This document shows, one piece after another, positions 16,770 to 25,260 of a stretch of 32,925 bases of DNA. Every line of letters starts with the position of its first letter. Positions within the stretch are counted from its first letter, which is position 1. This DNA is from Gammaproteobacteria bacterium. Lineage in GTDB: Bacteria > Pseudomonadota > Gammaproteobacteria > HK1. The stretch lies in NCBI GenBank assembly GCA_018224385.1, contig JAGTVB010000181.1:1-32925 (forward strand). The letters are read 5' to 3'. The translations under genes and the position numbers were made by a program. The notes under the pieces were generated by a model. The model was not told the DNA's origin. It did no database searches and saw only the letters and a list, made by a program, of their open reading frames with translations.

Positions 16770-17234
16770 ATGCAGGCTCAGGCGAGCAAAGTTGTGCGCA
16801 ATAATTTCTTGGCACCCCCGATGGATGCGTTTGTTTGGCCGGTTCGGGTCTACTATGAAGACACCGACAGCGGTGGCGTCGTCTACTACGCGAACTACCT
16901 CAAATTCATGGAGCGAGCCCGCACTGAATGGTTGCGCGCACGCGGCTTTGATCCGGCGGCATTGGTGCGAGAACACCGCCTCGTGTTTGCGGTGACGCGC
17001 CTCGCGGTGGAATACCGAAGGCCGGCGCGTCTGGGTGATCTGCTCGCGGTTGGCGTCAGACCGCTGACGCTTGGTCGGGCGAGCCTCGAATTGATTCAAG
17101 ATGTGGCTCGTGATTCGTTCGAGGGTGAGCTCCTGTGTCACGGCCAAGTGAAAATTGCCTGCCTGGATGCTGCGACCCTTCGGCCCCGTTGCATTCCGTC
17201 GCCCATCGCATCGGAGTTGACTCGTGAACACTAG
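16770..17234 (+). CDS. ybgC: Tol-Pal-associated acyl-CoA thioesterase YbgC
   Basis: The 154-residue product is a hotdog-fold thioesterase. The signature VYYEDTDSGGVVYYANYLKF contains the catalytic aspartate and is followed by ERARTEWLR. In E. coli YbgC acts on short-chain acyl-CoAs or acyl carrier protein at the inner membrane and is the first gene of the tol-pal cluster. The ATG at 16770 directly abuts the ruvB stop. An in-frame ATG at 16821 would give an N-terminus closer to the family's usual length. Its 3' end overlaps tolQ by 11 bases. Confidence 0.93.
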   Translation: MQAQASKVVRNNFLAPPMDAFVWPVRVYYEDTDSGGVVYYANYLKFMERARTEWLRARGFDPAALVREHRLVFAVTRLAVEYRRPARLGDLLAVGVRPLTLGRASLELIQDVARDSFEGELLCHGQVKIACLDAATLRPRCIPSPIASELTREH

Positions 17235-17898
17235 TCTTTCGCTGGTCGACTTGGTTCTCAATGCGAGTTTGTTGGTTCAGCTCGTGATGTTGCTGCTGCT
17301 GGCCGCTTCACTGGCGTCCTGGACCATGATTTTCCGCAAGCGCTTGGATATGCGCCGTGCGCAACGAGCCGCCGATGAGTTCGAGGATCAATTTTGGTCG
17401 GGGAAAGATTTGGTGTCGATGTACAACCGCATCAACGCCTCTCAATATAGCTTGTCTGCGATGGAACGCATCTTCCAATCGGGGTTCAAAGAGTTCGCGA
17501 GGCTGCGCAATCAGGGAGGGCTTGATGCTAAGGCAGTATTAGAAGGTTCGCAGCGGGCAATGCGGGTCGCGCTGCGCCGGGAAGCCGATGCATTGGAGAT
17601 TTATCTTCCGTTCCTGGCCACCGTCGGCTCGACCAGCCCCTATATTGGCCTGTTCGGTACGGTATGGGGCATCATGAACTCATTCCGGGCCCTCGGCAAC
17701 GTCGATCAGGCAACTTTATCGATGGTAGCGCCGGGCATCGCCGAGGCGTTGATCGCAACCGCAATGGGTCTATTTGCCGCCATCCCAGCCGTGATTGCCT
17801 ACAACCGTTATACCAGCGACGTTGAGCGGCTCACCAGTCGGTACGATACCTTTGTCGAGGAGTTCTCTACGATACTGCAGCGCCAAGCGCACGCTTGA
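17224..17898 (+). CDS. tolQ: Tol-Pal system proton-channel protein TolQ
   Basis: The 224-residue product has three expected membrane segments: about residues 14-36, 130-152 and 168-190. The conserved glycine-rich region STSPYIGLFGTVWGIMNSF and the later AEALIATAMGLFAAIPAV match the TolQ/ExbB channel. TolQ and TolR form the inner-membrane proton channel that energises TolA. The start is GTG, inside the end of ybgC, pointing to coupled translation. Unusually, 162 bases separate its stop from tolR. Confidence 0.96.
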   Translation: MNTSLSLVDLVLNASLLVQLVMLLLLAASLASWTMIFRKRLDMRRAQRAADEFEDQFWSGKDLVSMYNRINASQYSLSAMERIFQSGFKEFARLRNQGGLDAKAVLEGSQRAMRVALRREADALEIYLPFLATVGSTSPYIGLFGTVWGIMNSFRALGNVDQATLSMVAPGIAEALIATAMGLFAAIPAVIAYNRYTSDVERLTSRYDTFVEEFSTILQRQAHA

Positions 17899-18060
17899 GA
17901 CGCGGTGGAGAAACCGGAGCGGGCGACGTTGCCGGGAGACGCCGCCGGTTTATTCACACGCTCTGACGGCGTTGGCCCGATCCGCAGGCAAGGGAATGCT
18001 GGCAGTCGTTTTCTGCCGGGCTAAGATCTCTGGGTAGGCAAAGGTTCCACCAAACACGCT

Positions 18061-18486
18061 ATGCAGGGTTCACGCAAGAAGCCGATTTCGGAGATCAACG
18101 TCGTCCCGTACATCGACGTGATGTTGGTGCTGCTCGTCATTTTCATGATTACGGCGCCGCTCCTTTCCCAGGGCGTGAAAGTGGATCTGCCGAGGATCCC
18201 CGCCGAAGTGTTACCGCCGACCGACCATGAACCCCTTATCGTCTCCGTGGATGCTGCGGGGCAAGCGTATTTGAATATCGGCGATCACCCTGAACGAGCA
18301 GTGGAGCACACCACGCTCGTACAACGCGTCAACGCACTGCTGCGCTTCCGCCCACAGACACCCGTGTTGGTGAAGGGCGATCAAGCAGCGAGATACGGTG
18401 CGGTGGTCACGGTGATGCGCGTGCTCAAGGAAGCGGGGGTGCAGAGCGTCGGCTTGATGACACAGCCCCCGGAGTCGCGTGAGTAA
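18061..18486 (+). CDS. tolR: Tol-Pal system protein TolR
   Basis: The 141-residue product has a short cytoplasmic N-terminus, a single membrane segment at about residues 17-37 and a periplasmic domain. The segment VVPYIDVMLVLL carries the proton-conducting aspartate at its start. TolR pairs with TolQ to use the proton gradient. No strong ribosome-binding site precedes the ATG, and the N-terminus is shorter than in many relatives. The last base of its stop codon is the first base of the tolA ATG (TAATG). Confidence 0.95.
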   Translation: MQGSRKKPISEINVVPYIDVMLVLLVIFMITAPLLSQGVKVDLPRIPAEVLPPTDHEPLIVSVDAAGQAYLNIGDHPERAVEHTTLVQRVNALLRFRPQTPVLVKGDQAARYGAVVTVMRVLKEAGVQSVGLMTQPPESRE

Positions 18487-19523
18487 TGTCGTCCCGGTTT
18501 CATGCACTCTTTGACAAGGGACGTGCGGCGGTGTATGCCGTCTTGGTGCATGCACTGTTTGTGGCCGTTTTGCTCACGACGCTGGATTGGGCGCCCGAGC
18601 CGGCGCCGGCAGCGCCGAAGGTGGAATCGGTGCAGGCCGTGGTGGTGGATGAGGGCCAAGTTGAGGCGGAGGTGAAGCGCCTCCAGGAACAGGAGCGGCT
18701 GAAGCAAGAGCAGGCGGCGGCTGAGCAGCGCCGGCTTCAGGAGCAGGCACGGCAAGCGCAAACAAAGCGCCAGCAAGAAGAGCAGCGGCTGGCCGACGTT
18801 CAGAAACAGTTGGTTGAGGAGCGCCAGCGACATGCGCAGGTGCTTCGCCAACAACAAGAAAAAGAAGCGGAAAAACTAGCTGCTTTGCAACAGCAGCAAG
18901 CGCAGGAGGCTGCGCGACTCGCGGAGCTCGATCGGCAGCAGATGAAAGTTGCTGAGCAGCGAAAAGAGGAAGCGCGGCGGGCGGCCGAGCGCGAACAGGC
19001 GCAGGCGCGGGAGGCCAAGATAGCGCACGCGCAGGCGTTGCTCGCAGCGGAGCAACGACGGGCGGAGGCTGAACGTCAGCAGGCGGCAGCCGAGCAGCGG
19101 CGGGCCGAAGAGGAACAACGGCTCGCCGAGGATGCCAAACGCAAAACCGAGGAGGCACAGCGCAAGCAGCAGGCAGAGCAGACACTGAGGGAGCAGCTTG
19201 CCCAGGAGCAAATGACGCTTGACCGGGAGCGGCAACGCCTTCGGGAGCGTCATCTTGCTCAGTATGCGGCGCAGATTCAGGGCGTCGTGCAGCGCAACTG
19301 GATACGCCCCGCAGGCACGCCCAAGGGACTGAAGTGCAGTGTCCGGGTCGAGCAGATCCCGGGTGGAGAAGTGGTGAGCGCGGTGGTGACGAGTAGCTGC
19401 GGGAGCGTCGCGCTGGATCGCTCGGTAATGGAGGCGGTCTATCGGTCATCGCCGTTGCCAAAACCCCAGGACCCTTCGCTGTTCGATCGAGAACTCAATT
19501 TTGTGTTTGAGCCAGAGGACTGA
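18486..19523 (+). CDS. tolA: Tol-Pal system protein TolA
   Basis: The 345-residue product has the three TolA parts. Domain I has a membrane anchor at about residues 15-35. Domain II, about residues 50-255, is a long helical stretch made almost only of Ala, Glu, Gln, Lys and Arg and probably spans the periplasm. Domain III, about residues 255-345, is globular; it contains WIRPAGTPKGLKCSV and TSSCGS with the two cysteines that usually pair. TolA links the TolQR motor to TolB and Pal. The skewed composition of domain II produces long open frames on the opposite strand, which are not genes. Confidence 0.95.
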   Translation: MSSRFHALFDKGRAAVYAVLVHALFVAVLLTTLDWAPEPAPAAPKVESVQAVVVDEGQVEAEVKRLQEQERLKQEQAAAEQRRLQEQARQAQTKRQQEEQRLADVQKQLVEERQRHAQVLRQQQEKEAEKLAALQQQQAQEAARLAELDRQQMKVAEQRKEEARRAAEREQAQAREAKIAHAQALLAAEQRRAEAERQQAAAEQRRAEEEQRLAEDAKRKTEEAQRKQQAEQTLREQLAQEQMTLDRERQRLRERHLAQYAAQIQGVVQRNWIRPAGTPKGLKCSVRVEQIPGGEVVSAVVTSSCGSVALDRSVMEAVYRSSPLPKPQDPSLFDRELNFVFEPED

Positions 19524-19526
19524 ACT

Positions 19527-20843
19527 TTGAGGTATCCGTTTCTGTGGCGTTGCGGCGCCGTAATCGTTGCACTGTTCTTAACACATGGCGCCGAGGCGGC
19601 CTTGGATATCAAGATCACGCAAGGGGTGGAAGGCGCACTGCCGATTGCCGTGGTGCCCTTCGGTTGGACCGGTTCTCAGGGCAATCCGCCAACCGATGTT
19701 GCCGGGGTCATTGCCGCCGATCTCGAGCGAAGCGGGCGGTTTGCCCCAGTACCGCGCGCCGATTTGCCGGCCGAGCCCCATGACAAGGAGGCAGTGCAGT
19801 TTAACGATTGGCGCCTTCTGGGAACGGGAAATTTAGTCATTGGCGCTCTGGCGTCAGAGCCCAACGGGGCTTACACGGTGGAGTTTCGCCTGTTCGACGT
19901 ATTTCGTGGTGTTCAGCTTGCTGGCCTACGGTTTGCTGTGACTGAGCAGGAACTGCGAAGCACCGCGCATCGAATTGCTGACCTCATCTACGAGGAACTC
20001 ACTGGTGAGCCCGGCGCTTTTGCCGCTCGTATCGCCTACATTACCGAGTATGACGTTGGGGCGGAGGCAGAAAAGCGCTATGCGCTGCAGGTCGCTGACA
20101 GCGACGGCGAGAACGCCCGCACGGTGGTGGAGGCTAGCCAGCCTCTCCTGTCGCCGGCCTGGTCGCCCGATGGTCGCCGGCTCGCCTATGTTTCTTTTGA
20201 AACGAACCAACCCCGCATTTATGTCCAGGAGCTGGCGAGCGGTGCTCGCCAGCAGGTCAGTGCTTCCCCGGGTCTCAATAGCGCGCCTGCCTGGTCCCCA
20301 GATGGCTTGCGGCTGGCGCTGACTTTGTCCAAAGACGGCAATCCGGAGATTTATATTCTCGACCTTCGGACGCAACAGGTGCGACGCTTGACCCGCAGCG
20401 CAGCCATTGATACCGAACCCGCTTGGGCTCCGGATGGACAATCGCTGGTGTTCACCTCCGACCGCGGCGGCAGCCCTCAGATCTACCGGATCCCGGTAGC
20501 CGGGGGCCGAGCGGAGCGGCTGACCTTTGACGGGCGCTATAACGCGCGCGCCACCTTCGCACCAGATGGTAACAAGCTCGCGCTTATTCACGGCGACGGT
20601 AACGCTTACCGGGTGGCGTTGCTGACACTCGGCGACAAGGCATTGCAGGTGCTCAGCGACACGCTGCTTGACGAATCGCCAAGCTTCGCGCCAAACGGTC
20701 GGATAATACTTTATGCTACCACCGATGCTGAGGGGGCGACGCTTGCCGCCGTATCGGTCGATGGTCGAGTGCGGCATCGGCTTGGCGTCCAGCTGGGGAA
20801 GGTCAGGGAACCGGCATGGTCGCCATTGGCACCCAATGAATGA
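19527..20843 (+). CDS. tolB: Tol-Pal system translocation protein TolB
   Basis: The 438-residue product starts with TTG at 19527, 3 bases after tolA. A signal peptide of about 25 residues ends near GAEAALDIKIT, so the mature protein is periplasmic. Residues about 25-160 form the N-terminal domain. From about residue 210 there is a beta-propeller with repeated blades of the type PAWSPDGRRLAYVS, seen also as PAWSPDGLRLAL, PAWAPDGQSLVFTS, ATFAPDGNKLAL and PSFAPNGRIILY. TolB binds Pal and is released by TolA. No earlier ATG fits the signal peptide. Confidence 0.96.
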   Translation: MRYPFLWRCGAVIVALFLTHGAEAALDIKITQGVEGALPIAVVPFGWTGSQGNPPTDVAGVIAADLERSGRFAPVPRADLPAEPHDKEAVQFNDWRLLGTGNLVIGALASEPNGAYTVEFRLFDVFRGVQLAGLRFAVTEQELRSTAHRIADLIYEELTGEPGAFAARIAYITEYDVGAEAEKRYALQVADSDGENARTVVEASQPLLSPAWSPDGRRLAYVSFETNQPRIYVQELASGARQQVSASPGLNSAPAWSPDGLRLALTLSKDGNPEIYILDLRTQQVRRLTRSAAIDTEPAWAPDGQSLVFTSDRGGSPQIYRIPVAGGRAERLTFDGRYNARATFAPDGNKLALIHGDGNAYRVALLTLGDKALQVLSDTLLDESPSFAPNGRIILYATTDAEGATLAAVSVDGRVRHRLGVQLGKVREPAWSPLAPNE

Positions 20844-20849
20844 CTTATT

Positions 20850-20869
20850 TACGGCTATTCTACGGCTAT
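20850..20869 (+). repeat. Short tandem repeat before pal
   Basis: TACGGCTAT occurs twice with a period of 11 bases, immediately before the pal ribosome-binding site (GGAG, 20870-20873 region). Possible effects on the pal mRNA leader are unknown. Confidence 0.5.
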
Positions 20870-20880
20870 GGAGTTAATGG

Positions 20881-21456
20881 ATGAGCGGTTTTGGTAAGGT
20901 AATATGGGTTTTGATTCCGGGGATGGTGTTGCTGGCCGGCTGCGCCGGCAGCGGACTCACGCAGGACGCCGGTGTTCCCGTGGAGGATCGGACCGCCGCG
21001 GATACCGGGCTCGAGGAGGGGGATCTGGCGACGCAAGATGCTCAGGAGGGCGCTTACACCCAGGGCCTGTCCGATACGCGAGCGTTTGCGGGCGATCCGC
21101 TCGATGATCCCGAAAGCCCCCTGGCCACGCGCGTCGTTTATTTTGACCTCGACAGCAGTGAGATCCGTGATGAAGATCGCTCCATTGTCGAGGCGCATGC
21201 GACTTATCTGGCGGCACATCCCCAAGCCCGCTTGAGACTTGAGGGGCACGCCGACGAGCGGGGATCGCGGGAGTACAATATTGCCCTTGGTGAACGCCGG
21301 ACTAACGGTGTGCGCCAGCTGATGGGGTTGTTTGGCGTTGATGAGCAACAGCTCGTCTCGATCAGCTATGGCGAGGAACGTCCGGCGGCCCTTGGACACG
21401 AGGAGTCCGCCTGGCAGCTCAATCGCCGGGTGGAGTTGGAGTATACCGCCCGATAG
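20881..21456 (+). CDS. pal: Peptidoglycan-associated lipoprotein Pal
   Basis: The 191-residue product has a lipoprotein signal with lipobox LLAGC, acylated cysteine at residue 21. A flexible acidic linker follows to about residue 80, and then an OmpA-like peptidoglycan-binding domain. Domain signatures include VVYFDLDSSEIRDED, LEGHADERGSREYNIALGERR and the C-terminal LNRRVELEY. Pal tethers the outer membrane to the cell wall and is the outer-membrane end of the Tol-Pal system. A GGAG box sits 8 bases before the ATG. Confidence 0.96.
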   Translation: MSGFGKVIWVLIPGMVLLAGCAGSGLTQDAGVPVEDRTAADTGLEEGDLATQDAQEGAYTQGLSDTRAFAGDPLDDPESPLATRVVYFDLDSSEIRDEDRSIVEAHATYLAAHPQARLRLEGHADERGSREYNIALGERRTNGVRQLMGLFGVDEQQLVSISYGEERPAALGHEESAWQLNRRVELEYTAR

Positions 21457-21480
21457 GTCTTGTAATAACACGGGGCGGGC

Positions 21481-22296
21481 ATGATGCTCAACGCATATCG
21501 ACTCGTAAGAACTGCAGGATATTGGCTTGCGGCGGTTAGTTTTCCTGTATCATTGGCGGCGCAGCAGCCGAGCGAATCCCCTGGCCTTTCCGTCGAGCAG
21601 CGCCTGACCCGCCTGGAGCGGCTGGTTAGCAGTCAAGCGCTTGTGGAGATCTTGGAGCAGCTGCAGCGACTGCAAGGGGAACTGCAGGAATTGCGCGGTG
21701 AAGCGGAGCTACAAACTCACGCATTGCAACAGGTGAAGGAGCGGCAGCGAGAACTGTATCTCGACATCGATCGACGGCTTCGTCGTTTCGAGGCCGGGAC
21801 TGAGGGGACAATCCCGTCGGAGAAGACCAACGACCTGGCTCAGGACGGTGTCCCAGGTGCAAGGGAAGGCCCGCCATTGGCGGCGGGGGCTATGTCGTCC
21901 GTGGCGCCTGTCCAGGAGCAAGAAAGCTATCAAGCCGCCTTCAACCTGTTGAAAGAAGGCCACTATGAAAAGGCGATCGAAGGGCTCAATGCCTTTCTCC
22001 AGGAGTATCCTGAGGGCGCCTATGCGGATAATGCGCAGTATTGGCGTGGGGAAGCATATTATGTGACGCGCCAGTATGAGGCGGCCATGCAGGCTTTTCA
22101 GAAGCTGCGTGAGGCCCACCCCGAGAGTCCTAAAGTGAGTCACGCAGAGCTTAAGATGGGATATATCTATTATGAGCTCGGCCAAGAAACCGAGGCGGAG
22201 CGCATGCTGACGTCGCTGGTAGAGCGTTACCCAAACACCGCCGTAGCGCGACTTGCACAAGAGCGGCTCGAGCGAACAAAAAACGAGCAGCGCTAG
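21481..22296 (+). CDS. cpoB: Cell division coordinator CpoB (YbgF)
   Basis: The 271-residue product has a signal peptide ending near residue 27 (SLAAQQ). A coiled coil at about residues 38-105 (LERLVSSQALVEILEQLQRLQ and beyond) probably trimerises. Three tetratricopeptide repeats follow at about residues 148-265, with YQAAFNLLKEGHYEKAIEGL, YWRGEAYYVTRQYEAAMQAF and KMGYIYYELGQETEAERML. CpoB binds TolA in the periplasm and coordinates peptidoglycan synthesis with outer-membrane constriction. It closes the tol-pal cluster, 24 bases after pal. Confidence 0.93.
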   Translation: MMLNAYRLVRTAGYWLAAVSFPVSLAAQQPSESPGLSVEQRLTRLERLVSSQALVEILEQLQRLQGELQELRGEAELQTHALQQVKERQRELYLDIDRRLRRFEAGTEGTIPSEKTNDLAQDGVPGAREGPPLAAGAMSSVAPVQEQESYQAAFNLLKEGHYEKAIEGLNAFLQEYPEGAYADNAQYWRGEAYYVTRQYEAAMQAFQKLREAHPESPKVSHAELKMGYIYYELGQETEAERMLTSLVERYPNTAVARLAQERLERTKNEQR

Positions 22297-22403
22297 TCAC
22301 ACATTGTTCAGAGGCTGTTGTAGGCGAAGCAGGGGACGAGCACCGAGCAAATTCCAGGACATAGGATTGAACCGTCATGCTGTGCCGCGATGGCAAGCCT
22401 GAT

Positions 22404-22429
22404 CGTTTCTATAATGCGTTTCTATAACG
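22404..22429 (+). promoter_or_regulatory. 13-base tandem repeat containing two -10-like boxes before queE
   Basis: CGTTTCTATAATG (22404-22416) is followed directly by CGTTTCTATAACG (22417-22429). Each unit holds a -10-like hexamer, TATAAT at 22410-22415 and TATAAC at 22423-22428. No convincing -35 was found for either. The remaining cpoB-queE gap (22297-22403) shows no terminator or riboswitch fold that I recognise. Confidence 0.4.
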
Positions 22430-22448
22430 ACCGTGTGTCCTCGCTTCA

Positions 22449-23207
22449 TTGACGTCGATCACTCGATTGGATTCGGTGCAGCCGGCAGGGTATTCCAGGC
22501 AAGCGGTATCGACGCTGAGCGGCGGCGCCGCGCTCAAGGCCACAGTTGCGTTAGAGTCCACGTTGGAAGCACGTTTGCGGGTAACGGAAATTTTCTATTC
22601 ACTGCAGGGCGAGTCACGCTCAGTTGGCTGGCCTACCGTCTTCGTACGCCTCACCGGCTGCCCCCTGCGATGCATTTACTGTGACACAGCCTACGCTTTT
22701 TCTGGAGGCCGCTGGATGCGCCTGGAGGCGGTCCTCGCCGGCGTTGAAGCCTATGCGCCCCGCTACGTGACCGTTACTGGGGGCGAGCCTCTGGTACAGC
22801 CCCCATGTAAGACGCTGCTCTCCCGGCTTTGCGATGCGGGTTACCAGGTCTCGTTGGAGACCAGTGGCGCCCTTGACGTGTCGGCAGTGGACCAACGCGT
22901 GGTGCTGGTCATGGATCTCAAAACGCCGGGCTCGGGAGAAGGACATCGTAACCGCTACGAAAACCTTGATTGCCTTCGGCCTCAAGATCAGGTGAAGTTT
23001 GTTATTTGCGATCGCCCCGATTATGAGTGGTCGAAGGTCCAGTTGGCGCGGTTCGATCTGGATAGGCGCTGCGAAGTGCTCTACTCAGCGAATCATGGGC
23101 AGCTTGATGCGGCGTTACTGGCCGATTGGATTCTGGCTGACCGTCTGCCGGTGCGGTTTCAGGTGCAACTACATAAGTATTTGTGGGGCGATGTCCGGGG
23201 ACGTTAG
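22449..23207 (+). CDS. queE: 7-carboxy-7-deazaguanine synthase QueE
   Basis: The product is a radical-SAM enzyme. The cluster-binding pattern CPLRCIYCDTAY has the Cx3Cx2C spacing and lies shortly after VTEIFYSLQGES. A TGGEPLVQP segment and the C-terminal QLHKYLWG also match QueE. It converts 6-carboxytetrahydropterin to 7-carboxy-7-deazaguanine in queuosine synthesis. The start is unclear. TTG 22449 gives 252 residues with an atypical N-terminal extension of about 40; GTG 22476 and TTG 22563 are alternatives, and the last gives a normal-looking N-terminus. No ATG and no strong ribosome-binding site are present. queC follows. Confidence 0.92.
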   Translation: MTSITRLDSVQPAGYSRQAVSTLSGGAALKATVALESTLEARLRVTEIFYSLQGESRSVGWPTVFVRLTGCPLRCIYCDTAYAFSGGRWMRLEAVLAGVEAYAPRYVTVTGGEPLVQPPCKTLLSRLCDAGYQVSLETSGALDVSAVDQRVVLVMDLKTPGSGEGHRNRYENLDCLRPQDQVKFVICDRPDYEWSKVQLARFDLDRRCEVLYSANHGQLDAALLADWILADRLPVRFQVQLHKYLWGDVRGR

Positions 23208-23244
23208 ATCAAAGGCACACGGCAATTCTTAAAGCAGCTTCTGA

Positions 23245-23265
23245 AGGAGACGACACGGGACTCCT
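23245..23265 (+). promoter_or_regulatory. Hairpin that can cover the queC Shine-Dalgarno sequence
   Basis: AGGAG (23245-23249) can pair with CTCCT (23261-23265), which ends 2 bases before the queC ATG at 23268. As a linear sequence the Shine-Dalgarno is 18 bases from the ATG, too far. CTCG at 23264-23267 can alternatively pair with CGAG at 23273-23276, excluding the first fold. This is a possible translational switch and has not been tested. Confidence 0.35.
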
Positions 23266-23267
23266 CG

Positions 23268-23948
23268 ATGACCGAGGCGACGAACAAAGCGGTGGTGCTG
23301 ACCTCAGGGGGACTGGACTCGGCTACCTGCCTTGCAATGGCGAAAACGAGGGGATATCGGGCTTACGCACTCAGCGTTGATTACGGTCAGCGGCATCGGG
23401 CTGAGCTCAGAGCGGCGCAGCGCGTAGCAGCGGCCCTGGGAGCCGCGGCGCATAAGGTTGTGCATCTGGAACTCACCGCCATTGGCGGTTCCGCTCTGAC
23501 GGACCCACAAATTTCCGTGCCCGCCGAGGCGGGCGAGGGAATACCTGTTACCTACGTCCCCGCGCGCAATACCATTCTGCTCGGTCTGGCCTTGGCCTGG
23601 GCCGAGGTGATTGAGGCTAGTGATATTTTCATCGGGGTCAACGCTGTCGACTACTCGGGTTACCCTGATTGCCGTCCGGCCTTTATCGCGGCTTTCGAGC
23701 AGGTTGCCAGCCTTGGCACGCGCGCCGGCATTGAAGGACGCCCGTTTCGCATTCACGCGCCCCTCATCAAGCTGAGTAAGGCGGCAATCATCCACGAGGG
23801 CATGCGTCTCGGGGTGGATTTCTCGCTGACGGTGTCGTGCTACCAGGCCGACGAAGCGGGCCGGGCCTGCCGCCGCTGCGATGCCTGCCGGCTGCGTCGG
23901 TGGGGATTTGAAGCGGCCGGAATAGCCGACCCCACGCGTTATCGATAG
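23268..23948 (+). CDS. queC: 7-cyano-7-deazaguanine synthase QueC
   Basis: The 226-residue product begins with the PP-loop motif [15 protein letters not shown] near residues 11-25. [18 protein letters not shown] near residue 95 and [15 protein letters not shown] are typical of QueC. The C-terminus has the zinc-binding cysteines in [18 protein letters not shown]. The enzyme uses ATP and ammonia to make preQ0 from 7-carboxy-7-deazaguanine, the step after QueE, in the queuosine pathway. It sits 60 bases after queE. See the leader hairpin entry for its unusual ribosome-binding site. Confidence 0.96.
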   Translation: MTEATNKAVVLTSGGLDSATCLAMAKTRGYRAYALSVDYGQRHRAELRAAQRVAAALGAAAHKVVHLELTAIGGSALTDPQISVPAEAGEGIPVTYVPARNTILLGLALAWAEVIEASDIFIGVNAVDYSGYPDCRPAFIAAFEQVASLGTRAGIEGRPFRIHAPLIKLSKAAIIHEGMRLGVDFSLTVSCYQADEAGRACRRCDACRLRRWGFEAAGIADPTRYR

Positions 23949-23973
23949 CCCATCACGGGATCTGTCAATCGAC

Positions 23974-24115
23974 GAAGCTTTTCAAAAAGCGACTGCGCTT
24001 ATCATGGCGGCGTCGCACGACGGCTCGCACTCCTGCTGTACTCCCGGGTACACTGCGGTTGCTTGCCGCCGTGCGCCTTGCAACTCCCGCGCTCGCGACA
24101 TTTGTAGCGCGCTTC
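23974..24115 (+). repeat. Inverted-end intergenic repeat, copy 3
   Basis: This 142-base copy has the same layout as copies 1 and 2. It has a GAAGC...GCTTC outer pair with diverged inner arms, a left part including TATCATGGCGGCGT (similar to GTCATGGCGGTGT in copy 2), the 33-base core at 24048-24080, and a right arm GCGCTCGCGAC comparable to copy 1. It fills most of the 202-base gap between queC and the quinone reductase gene, and no gene reads through it. Confidence 0.65.
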
Positions 24116-24150
24116 TAAAGAACTGATCTTAAACTAAGGAGGAAAGCGGT

Positions 24151-25131
24151 ATGCGGGCCATCGTATTCGATCAACCGGGCGATGAATCGGTGCTGCGCGT
24201 CGCAACAGTGGAGCCGCCAGTCATGGCTCCGCACGCGCTGCGTATCCGGGTACAGGCAACCGCCGTGAATCGCGCTGATCTCCTGCAGCGGCAGGGCCTC
24301 TATCCGCCGCCACCGGGCGTTTCTCCGCTCCTGGGGCTCGAGTGTGCCGGCGAGGTGGTGGAGGTTGGACGCGAGGTGACGGGGTGGCAGGTCGGTGCGC
24401 GCGCGATGGCTTTGCTCTCAGGCGGTGGGTATGCCGAGCAAGTGGTCGTGGATGCCGGTGCGGTGATGCCTGTCCCTTCGGCGATTTCAGACGAGGAAGC
24501 GGGCGCTATTCCTGAGACGTTCATCACCGCTTTTCTGAACATTTTCCTGCTGGGCAAGCCACCCGATAAAGGGCGTGTGCTCGTGCACGGCGGCGGCAGC
24601 GGCGTCGGCACGGCGGCCACGAGCTTGTGCAAGGAGGCGGGGCTGACGGTGCTGGTCACGGCAGGAAGTGATGAGAAGTGTGCGCGCTGTTTACAACACG
24701 GTGCGGATGTGGCGATCAATTATCATACTGAAGAGTTCGCGCCCCGGGTCCTGGCGGCAACGCAGGGAAAAGGAGTTGACGTGATTCTGGATTGCGTCGG
24801 TGGGCGTTATCTGGGTGCTAACGTTAAGTGCTTGACGATGGGAGGTGCGCTGATTGTCATCGGGCTTACTGGTGGTACGCGTGGCGAGTTGGACCTGGCA
24901 ACGCTGCTGCGCCGGCGGCTTCGGCTCGAGGGATCGACGTTACGGGCGCGTTCTGCGGTTGAGAAGGCGGCGATCGTGAACTCCTTCATTGAGCGTTTCG
25001 GAGAGGCGCTGAAAAGCGGGCGGGTGCGGCCCGTAGTGGACCGCATCTTGCCGCTTGCGCAGGCTGCGGAGGGTCACCGGGTGCTGAAAGCGAGCGAGCA
25101 CTTTGGCAAAGTGGTATTGCGAGTTAACTGA
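24151..25131 (+). CDS. NAD(P)H quinone oxidoreductase, PIG3/QOR type
   Basis: The 326-residue product is a zinc-free medium-chain dehydrogenase. The N-terminal catalytic domain carries AVNRADLLQRQGLYPPPPG. The nucleotide-binding motif VHGGGSGVGTAA lies near residues 149-160. The sequence strongly resembles the human TP53I3 and bacterial QOR group, which reduce quinones with NADPH in the cytoplasm. The ATG has the best ribosome-binding site in the window (AAGGAGG, 8-base spacing). It is likely a single-gene transcript, since repeat copy 3 lies before it and a weak terminator-like hairpin follows. Confidence 0.9.
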   Translation: MRAIVFDQPGDESVLRVATVEPPVMAPHALRIRVQATAVNRADLLQRQGLYPPPPGVSPLLGLECAGEVVEVGREVTGWQVGARAMALLSGGGYAEQVVVDAGAVMPVPSAISDEEAGAIPETFITAFLNIFLLGKPPDKGRVLVHGGGSGVGTAATSLCKEAGLTVLVTAGSDEKCARCLQHGADVAINYHTEEFAPRVLAATQGKGVDVILDCVGGRYLGANVKCLTMGGALIVIGLTGGTRGELDLATLLRRRLRLEGSTLRARSAVEKAAIVNSFIERFGEALKSGRVRPVVDRILPLAQAAEGHRVLKASEHFGKVVLRVN

Positions 25132-25222
25132 CACTGCAGGGCTGGGCTGGAAGCGCGCGGGGACAACCGCAGGCATGCACTCCACCCACGTTCCCGACAG
25201 GCACCACGGACCGATCAATAAA

Positions 25223-25246
25223 ACGCTTGCGAGCGTCTGTCTTTTT
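25223..25246 (+). terminator. Possible terminator after the quinone reductase gene
   Basis: ACGCT and AGCGT form a 5-base stem closing a TGCG loop, and TTTTT follows after 5 bases. The stem is short and the T-run is displaced, so the call is weak. Confidence 0.3.
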
Positions 25247-25260
25247 CATACCTGCCTATC

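Noticed and set aside
18574-19461. Long 295-codon open frame antisense to tolA
   Set aside because: It is a by-product of tolA's repetitive Ala/Glu/Gln/Lys/Arg coding; the frame is Pro/Ala/Arg-rich without domains.
22297-22448. preQ1 riboswitch before queE
   Set aside because: No preQ1-type pseudoknot pattern could be recognised in the leader.
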